From positions 1 to 42,308 of the IMG/VR virus record IMGVR_UViG_3300034103_002135: a stretch of DNA of 42,308 nt; one strand, written 5' to 3'. The translations under genes and the position numbers were made by a program. This stretch comes from a virus. Positions 37,655-42,308 of the stretch are shown piece by piece. Numbering within the stretch: position 1 is the first letter of the stretch; each line of letters starts with the position of its first letter. The notes beneath the pieces were generated by a model, which was not told where the DNA came from, ran no database searches, and was given only the letters and a program-made list of their open reading frames with translations.

Positions 37655-37939
37655 TCAGGCGTTGAAACGGGGATCATGGTCGGCCAGCATCCGGCGCGGC
37701 CGGAGGTTGGCCATCGGGTTGTAGGCCCGCCGGTACAGGCCCTGCCGGATCGACGGGTCGGGGACGCCGTTGGAGTTGAGCACCTCGCGGGCCTGCCGCA
37801 ACGAGAGCTGCTCCTCGGTGAGGTAGTCCTTCTTCTCGGACAGGGCGGTGACGCCCCGGCGCCCCTCCCGGAGGATGGCGTTGGCCTGCTCCTCCAGCTC
37901 GTTGTTGATTCCGCTGTACAGACTGTCCAGCAACGACAT
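37655..37939 (-). CDS. Hypothetical 94-aa protein
   Basis: Starts MSLLDSLYSGINNELEEQAN; two helices and a basic end (LRPRRMLADHDPRF). A weak ribosome site; GGAGG lies 12 bases away. Directly before the HTH gene. No family recognised. The 100-base gap upstream has a 7-pair hairpin (GTGCCCAC/GTGGGCAT) of no known role. Confidence 0.65.
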   Translation of the reverse strand: MSLLDSLYSGINNELEEQANAILREGRRGVTALSEKKDYLTEEQLSLRQAREVLNSNGVPDPSIRQGLYRRAYNPMANLRPRRMLADHDPRFNA

Positions 37940-38040
37940 CGTGACGGTGGTCCTCCACCTCAGATGCCCACTTCGGCAAAGCAAGACTTGGGTGGGCACC
38001 ACGCGCTTGCGGGCCGGCGCCGGGCGGCTGACTGCAGCCT

Positions 38041-38568
38041 TCAGTCATCGTCGTCGTCGTTGTTCTGTGTGTCCTCTGGGGACATCCTAGTTCCCCCGAT
38101 TGAGGCATCTGTAGATTCATAAGGCTCGGGCGTGTCATCACAGGGTGCGGGCGGCTTCCTCCGGCGCTTCCGGCGGGCCTCCACCGGGTCCCAGGTGCCC
38201 TCCTGCTTGGCGTCGTAGGCGGCGACCATCTTCTTGAGGCCGTCGTCGCTGTACTGCTGCACCGGGGTGGACCACCGGCTGTTGGGCAGCAGGATCGCGG
38301 TGGCCGCGCTCTCGGTGTAGCCGCGCAGGCAGATCAGCTCGAACGCCTGCCGCTGCCGCAGGGGCAGGATTTCGATGCCGGTCATCAGGTCGCCGAGGTA
38401 GATTTCCTCGCCGTCCACGGCGAGCACGTCGTCGACCTCGCCGGACTCCCTCAGCGCCCGCCAGTGGTAGTAGTTCTGGTAGATGCGCTTGAAGACCTGG
38501 ATGCGGCGCTTGGAGGTGGAGTACTCGCCGTCCCTGTCGGGGTCATACGCGGGGAGGCGTCTTCCCAT
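38041..38568 (-). CDS. Sigma-region-4-like HTH protein, 175 aa
   Basis: ATG 38568 with GAGG six bases upstream; a GTG at 38574 is less likely. ILPLRQRQAFELICLRGYTESAATAIL is the helix-turn-helix of sigma factor region 4 (Leu-Pro-x-Arg-x-Arg, then a helix pair), followed by PVQQYSDDGLKKMV. Region 2 is not recognised. A Lys/Arg-rich patch and a run of Asp end it. It may redirect host RNA polymerase; its gene overlaps the upstream gene by about 26 bases. Confidence 0.65.
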   Translation of the reverse strand: MGRRLPAYDPDRDGEYSTSKRRIQVFKRIYQNYYHWRALRESGEVDDVLAVDGEEIYLGDLMTGIEILPLRQRQAFELICLRGYTESAATAILLPNSRWSTPVQQYSDDGLKKMVAAYDAKQEGTWDPVEARRKRRRKPPAPCDDTPEPYESTDASIGGTRMSPEDTQNNDDDDD

Positions 38569-39274
38569 TCTCACCCTCGATTCTCCACTGTCGCACCTTC
38601 TGCAGGACCCAGCAGAAGTTGTCGATCTCGGCCTGGAAGACCTTGGCGCTCGACCACAGGTAGTAGCAGAAGAAGGCGCGGTACTTGTCCTCCCGGGTCT
38701 TGCGGGAGGCGTAGGCGTTGCGGCCGGGGATGGTCTCCTCGACCAGCTCGGCGAATGCGTCCTGGTACTGGTCGTCGTGGATGTGCTTGGCGAACACGGC
38801 CTCCATCAGGAGTTCGTTGACCTTCGGGGCGATGTCGATCCTGACCCGGGACAGGTCCATCAGGGCACGCTCGATGTCCTGGCCGGTCATCTGGTCCCAG
38901 TGCTCGATCTCCTTGCCCCGCTCGTCGCGGCGCCAGACGATCCGGCCTCCCCGGTCGCGCTGCACCATCCCGGTCTCGGGGTTGATCTGCGGCACCCTCA
39001 GCTCGGCGTAGAAATCGTCGATGACCTGCTTGGCCTCGCCGTACATATGTGCCACCACGGTGTCCACCGACGAGCGGATGCGGTCGAGGTGCCTCTGCTC
39101 GTCGGAGCGCCACCGGAAGCTGATCTTGTCGAATAGCGACTTCCCGGCGGCCAGCATCACCGGCTCCTCGTCCACGAAGGCGGAGCCGTCGCCGGCGATG
39201 CTGGCCAGGTGCTCGTTCTGCAGCTGGCGGGCCACCGACTTGGCGATGTCGCCCTCGTGGTCCCAGCCGGTCAT
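38543..39274 (-). CDS. Hypothetical 243-aa protein
   Basis: Helical, Arg/Glu/Asp-rich (DEQRHLDRIRSSVDTVVAHM, QYQDAFAELVEET), with Trp/Phe/Tyr-rich FFCYYLWSSAKVF near the C-terminus. Embedded between RusA and the sigma-like gene in a replication and recombination block, so a DNA-related role is likely but unproven. ATG overlaps the RusA stop (ATGA). Confidence 0.7.
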   Translation of the reverse strand: MTGWDHEGDIAKSVARQLQNEHLASIAGDGSAFVDEEPVMLAAGKSLFDKISFRWRSDEQRHLDRIRSSVDTVVAHMYGEAKQVIDDFYAELRVPQINPETGMVQRDRGGRIVWRRDERGKEIEHWDQMTGQDIERALMDLSRVRIDIAPKVNELLMEAVFAKHIHDDQYQDAFAELVEETIPGRNAYASRKTREDKYRAFFCYYLWSSAKVFQAEIDNFCWVLQKVRQWRIEGENGKTPPRV

Positions 39275-39684
39275 GCCTTCTCCCCCACGTTGATCCGCAC
39301 CCCGGGCTGCTCCCCGTCCTCGGCGATCCGCTTGGTGCCGACCATGTCCACGATCAGGGAGTCCTCGGCGTAGACGGTGCCCTTGAGGGCGTCCCCGATG
39401 GCCCGCAGCAGCTTGTCCAGGTCGGGTTTCTTGGTGGCCGGGGGCGTGGGCCGGGTCCTGGGAACGGACAGCGGGCGCTTCATGACGAAGTCGCAGCGCA
39501 GGAACACCGGGCCGGTGATGAGCCGGTGGCCGGACATGGCGTCGGCGGCGAACACCTTCACGTCGGAGCGCCACGGCTTGACCCCGGCCGCGGACTCCAC
39601 CATGCTCACCTTGCCGTTGGGGGACACGAAGCCGCGCTTGGACCCCTGCGGCTGCGGGATGCCGGGCACGAAGAACTCGATCAC
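39271..39684 (-). CDS. rusA: Holliday junction resolvase, RusA-like
   Basis: 137 residues. The family pattern is present: FFVPGIPQPQGSKRG at the start, then PDLDKLLRAIGDAL and VYAEDSLIVDMVGTKR, which contain the paired acidic residues of the RusA active site. It cuts four-way junctions formed during recombination and replication. GTG start in a GTGA overlap with the upstream nuclease. Confidence 0.85.
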   Translation of the reverse strand: MIEFFVPGIPQPQGSKRGFVSPNGKVSMVESAAGVKPWRSDVKVFAADAMSGHRLITGPVFLRCDFVMKRPLSVPRTRPTPPATKKPDLDKLLRAIGDALKGTVYAEDSLIVDMVGTKRIAEDGEQPGVRINVGEKA

Positions 39685-40448
39685 CGGGCGGCCTTCTTGG
39701 CCAGCCAGCACTCGAACCGGGCCGGGCAGGCCTTCATCCTCACCGAGTCCAGCGGGCAGCAGTGCTCGGGCGGGGTGTCGGTGGCGATGCACTCCCGGAC
39801 GTAGTCGAACTTGGCGAAGATTTCCGACAGCAGCCGGTCGTTGCGGTCGACCAGGAACTCCTTCATGCGGTAGGGGTAGCCGCTCTCCAGCACCAGCAGG
39901 ATTCCGGTGGAGTAGCCGGTGCCGTGCAGGCCCATCGACAGCTGGGCGTCCCATTCCGGCTTGATCTGGGTCTGCAGGTCGAAGCCCCTCGAGTTCTGGG
40001 TCTTCAGCTCGACCGGGTAGACGAAGCCGTCCGGGTGGTGGACCAGGAAGTCCACCCGGCCGCGGGCGTTGTGCTCCTCGATGGTGTACTCCACCTCGAC
40101 GTGCTCGGGGGAGGTGATCAGACCGGCCATCTGGAACTGGGCCTGGATGATGCCGTGCAGGGCGCTGCCCATCGCCAGGGTCATCTCCGACTGGACGCTG
40201 CGCCGCTCCACGATGATGTTGTCGCGGTGGTCCGGGTGGAACCTGTAGTACAGCTCCCTGGCGTCCATGAGGGCATGGCTGGACGGGTGGAACATCCCGT
40301 CGCCGTGGCCGTAGTAGGGGCCGGAGTCTATCGTCACGTCGTAGCTGTCCGGCCAGCGTTGGGACAGCATGGCGTTGCGGAAGTACGGCAGCAGCAGGTC
40401 CTTGTCGGTCAACGACGCCAGGACCGAGCCGTATGGACTAGCTGGCAC
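39681..40448 (-). CDS. PD-(D/E)XK exonuclease (RecB/Cas4-like)
   Basis: 255 residues. GRVDFLVHHPDGFVYPVELKT supplies the Asp and the E-x-K pair of the nuclease core. The C-terminal CCPLDSVRMKACPARFECW has the four Cys of an iron-sulfur cluster that recalls Cas4/AddB-type nucleases, although a matching N-terminal Cys is not seen. An exonuclease for recombination is the likely role. GTG 40448 has GGAGGTGGTGGAGG upstream and overlaps the stop of the previous gene by 11 bases. Confidence 0.75.
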   Translation of the reverse strand: MPASPYGSVLASLTDKDLLLPYFRNAMLSQRWPDSYDVTIDSGPYYGHGDGMFHPSSHALMDARELYYRFHPDHRDNIIVERRSVQSEMTLAMGSALHGIIQAQFQMAGLITSPEHVEVEYTIEEHNARGRVDFLVHHPDGFVYPVELKTQNSRGFDLQTQIKPEWDAQLSMGLHGTGYSTGILLVLESGYPYRMKEFLVDRNDRLLSEIFAKFDYVRECIATDTPPEHCCPLDSVRMKACPARFECWLAKKAAR

Positions 40449-40806
40449 CCTCCACCACCTCCCGGTATGTCTCCAGCAGCGCGACATAGTCCTGCAGCGG
40501 AACGACAACGTAATCATGGACTTCCAGCCCGCCCTTGTCCACGAGGCGCACCGGGAGGGCGAATCTTTTCCCGGCCTCCGCCGCCCGCCGGACGTACTGG
40601 CCCATCAGCTTGGCGTTGATCGAGAACGACTTCTGCTCGGTGTACTTGCAGTCCACCATCAGGGCGTAGCCGGTCTCGGTGTGGTGGCGGCGGTCCACCC
40701 CGTCGCCGGGGTCGTGGGCCTGGGAGCCGGAGGCCACCGTGGCGCTCAGCCCCAGCGCACGGTTGGCGTAGGACTCCCAGGCCTCCCAGCCCAGCACCGG
40801 CCTCAC
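40438..40806 (-). CDS. PD-(D/E)XK endonuclease-like protein, 122 aa
   Basis: The segment ALGLSATVASGSQAHDPGDGVD, then YALMVDCKYTEQKSFSI, fits the small Hjc / type-II-like fold: Asp in GDGVD, Asp and Lys in VDCK (Asp in place of Glu), and Ser/Gln-rich follow-up. It may be a resolvase or structure-specific nuclease. Start overlaps the recA-like stop (ATGA). Confidence 0.65.
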   Translation of the reverse strand: MRPVLGWEAWESYANRALGLSATVASGSQAHDPGDGVDRRHHTETGYALMVDCKYTEQKSFSINAKLMGQYVRRAAEAGKRFALPVRLVDKGGLEVHDYVVVPLQDYVALLETYREVVEGAS

Positions 40807-41903
40807 AGCAGGTCCTCCTCGACCGCCTCCGGATCAAACGGGGCAACCTCCGCCGCCACGCTGCCGTCGGTCTTGAGCACCGCCATCGTCTCGCTGACAA
40901 TGGTCGCCTTGGCCTCCGGGTCGGCGGCGATGATCTCGCGCAGCCCCTTGATCCCCTGAACCTTGTGCTCGCCGCTGCTCTTGTACTCCGGAAGGGCCGG
41001 GTGGGCGTACCAGGAGCCGCTCTGGGTGACGACCTTGGTGGCTACCGCCAGCCGGACCACCTCGTCGAGGGTGTCGATCCCGAACCCGTACTCGGGGGTG
41101 TCCACCGAGTAGAACCACCACCAGGCGGTGCGGCCCTCAGCGGCCATCTGATTCTTGATCACCGAGGCGAAGACCTTGAAGCCGACGACCATTTTCTCTC
41201 CGTTGACGACCGCCTCCACCTTGTCAGAAGTGCTGCGGCGCAACTTGATTCGCATCACGCAGGCATGCTTGAGGCCGTGACCGCCGGGCGTCATGTGGCG
41301 GCGGAAACCTTCCATGTCGGCGCGCACCTGGTTGACGCAGAAGGTCAGGCAGCGATGCTTGGCGCTGGCCGCAGCGGCGAGCCGAGCGAACTTGGTCACC
41401 GCACCGGCGTTGCCGCCGACCTGAACCTTCTCGGCCTCCTTCTCCGCCGCCGCCTTGGTCGGGGAGCCGCCGATGGAGTCGAACAGGACGAAACCGACCT
41501 GGCCGGAGGAGACCGCGTCGATGTACATGTTGGTCGCCTGCTCCATGTGGTCGGGCTGCATGTAGATCACCCGCTCCATCCGATCGGAGCCGATCAGGTA
41601 GGCCACCCAGTCCATCGTCAGCTTGTGCTCGGTGTCGAGGATGACCGCGATCCGGTTGGGGAAGTTGTCGAGGAAGTGCAGCATGGTCAGCAGGCCCAGG
41701 GTGGTCTTTCCGCAGCCCTCGCCCCCAGCGACCTCGATCACCCGGTCCGACGGCAGGCCACCCACCCCGGTGGCGAAGTCCAACGCCAGGGACCCGGAGG
41801 TGATCGGGTCGTGGACCGGGACCTCGGAGGCCCTCATGATGGAGTCGGCCCCGAACTTGGCCTGCATCTCCCCCAACAACTTGTCGACCGCGACATTACC
41901 CAT
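40803..41903 (-). CDS. recA: RecA-like recombinase
   Basis: 366 residues, close to cellular RecA (about 350). Walker A GGEGCGKT is at 60-67, Walker B is VGFVLFDSIGG, and CVNQVRADM matches the RecA loop with the conserved Asn-Gln. The C-terminal third is acidic at the end. It pairs homologous DNA strands for recombination-dependent replication. ATG 41903 overlaps the polymerase stop; a TTG at 41909 is possible. Confidence 0.88.
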   Translation of the reverse strand: MGNVAVDKLLGEMQAKFGADSIMRASEVPVHDPITSGSLALDFATGVGGLPSDRVIEVAGGEGCGKTTLGLLTMLHFLDNFPNRIAVILDTEHKLTMDWVAYLIGSDRMERVIYMQPDHMEQATNMYIDAVSSGQVGFVLFDSIGGSPTKAAAEKEAEKVQVGGNAGAVTKFARLAAAASAKHRCLTFCVNQVRADMEGFRRHMTPGGHGLKHACVMRIKLRRSTSDKVEAVVNGEKMVVGFKVFASVIKNQMAAEGRTAWWWFYSVDTPEYGFGIDTLDEVVRLAVATKVVTQSGSWYAHPALPEYKSSGEHKVQGIKGLREIIAADPEAKATIVSETMAVLKTDGSVAAEVAPFDPEAVEEDLL

Positions 41904-42308
41904 TGACAATCCAATCCAATCGTTCCACTACTGACAGCTGGCAGCCCCGTCCGGGCAGCTTGAGCACCTCACAGGCCACCGGCACCCCCGTCGACTGCAA
42001 CATCCTCTGGTTGGCCTCCCAGGCATCGGAGAACGCCACGATGTCGAAGTCCTCCTCGGACCACCGGACCGACAGGAACGCCATCTGCTTGCCGTTGCGC
42101 TGGGTGTGCTTCTTGACCTTGGTCAGCTCCCCGCCGATGGTGAACCGAGCGCCGACCGGCTGTTCGTCGATGTCGGTGGGGTGGTTCAGGCACTCCCCCT
42201 CGATCATCGCGATGTAGCGGGCCATCGGGTCGATGCTGACGTAGGTGCCCAGCAACTCGGTCTCCAGTGCGGCGAGCATCTTCTGGTCGGCGAAGTCGAA
42301 GGACGGGT
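41896..42308 (-). CDS. dnaE: C-terminal end of DnaE-like DNA polymerase III alpha subunit
   Basis: The frame is open through the right edge, so it is the 3' end of a larger gene. Visible is LETELLGTYVSIDPMARY, which matches the E-x-L-G-x-Y-x-S-x-H-P motif that precedes the OB domain in DnaE, with Asp in place of His. An OB barrel follows (FTIGGELTKVKKHTQRNGKQMAFLSV, then CEVLKLPGRGCQLSVVERLD). It would bind single-stranded DNA. A complete separate OB protein starting at ATG 42279 cannot be excluded. Confidence 0.75.
   Translation of the reverse strand, partial: PSFDFADQKMLAALETELLGTYVSIDPMARYIAMIEGECLNHPTDIDEQPVGARFTIGGELTKVKKHTQRNGKQMAFLSVRWSEEDFDIVAFSDAWEANQRMLQSTGVPVACEVLKLPGRGCQLSVVERLDWIVNG

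Noticed and set aside
37940-38040. tRNA or small RNA gene in the gap
   Set aside because: No cloverleaf or T-loop sequence could be found; only a weak 7-pair hairpin. No tRNA was recognised anywhere in the window.
1-42308. Prophage or integrated element
   Set aside because: No integrase, excisionase, attachment site or bacterial flanking genes were seen.

Overview
This looks like part of a large, lytic-type tailed-phage genome that infects a mycolic-acid actinobacterium, most likely Mycobacterium or a close relative. The evidence is the high G+C content, the dense translationally coupled genes (ATGA/GTGA overlaps almost throughout), a terminase large subunit, and a lysis cassette whose LysB-type esterase matters only against mycolate envelopes. 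Two small secreted proteins also resemble mycobacterial families, one of them DUF732-like. No integrase or phage repressor was seen. No portal, major capsid or tape-measure gene was recognised, so most of the virion genes must lie outside the window.

Nearly every gene is on the minus strand, so transcription runs from right to left. From the right edge: the C-terminal end of a DnaE-like polymerase, a RecA-like recombinase, two PD-(D/E)XK-type nucleases, a RusA resolvase and a sigma-region-4-like protein (about 42.3-38.0 kb). Then come an HTH protein that may be a small terminase, a beta-rich 444-aa protein, a DUF932-like protein and small zinc-knuckle proteins (37.6-31.0 kb). Next are three coupled glycosyltransferases (30.8-28.1 kb) and a lysis cassette of endolysin, holin and LysB (26.7-24.2 kb), followed by the terminase large subunit (23.7-21.5 kb) and an ATP-grasp-like protein (21.1-20.1 kb).

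The only plus-strand genes form an island at 17.46-18.95 kb that contains a Vsr mismatch endonuclease. It lies beside a C5-cytosine methyltransferase split over three overlapping minus-strand frames (16.4-12.7 kb). The second and third frames carry about eighteen LPTP-type modules between methyltransferase motifs VIII and IX/X. The next block (11.1-8.8 kb) is queC-queE-queD plus a DpdA-like transglycosylase, which should make and insert a 7-deazaguanine base in phage DNA. The left third (8.8 kb to the edge) holds tiny coupled proteins, many with a single membrane segment, a second serine esterase, secreted proteins, and a 596-aa protein with repeated RRTA-like motifs.

Together the region combines two DNA-modification routes (cytosine-C5 and 7-deazaguanine), a repair enzyme for deaminated 5-methylcytosine, recombination and replication functions, glycosylation and host lysis. 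At least six promoters share a conserved spacer word (TCATCCTGTAGT-like) between the -35 and -10 boxes, which suggests a common regulator. Two of these promoters are placed so that their transcripts would be leaderless. There is no gene-free stretch over 300 bases; the largest gap is 16390-16602, and it holds a strong hairpin.
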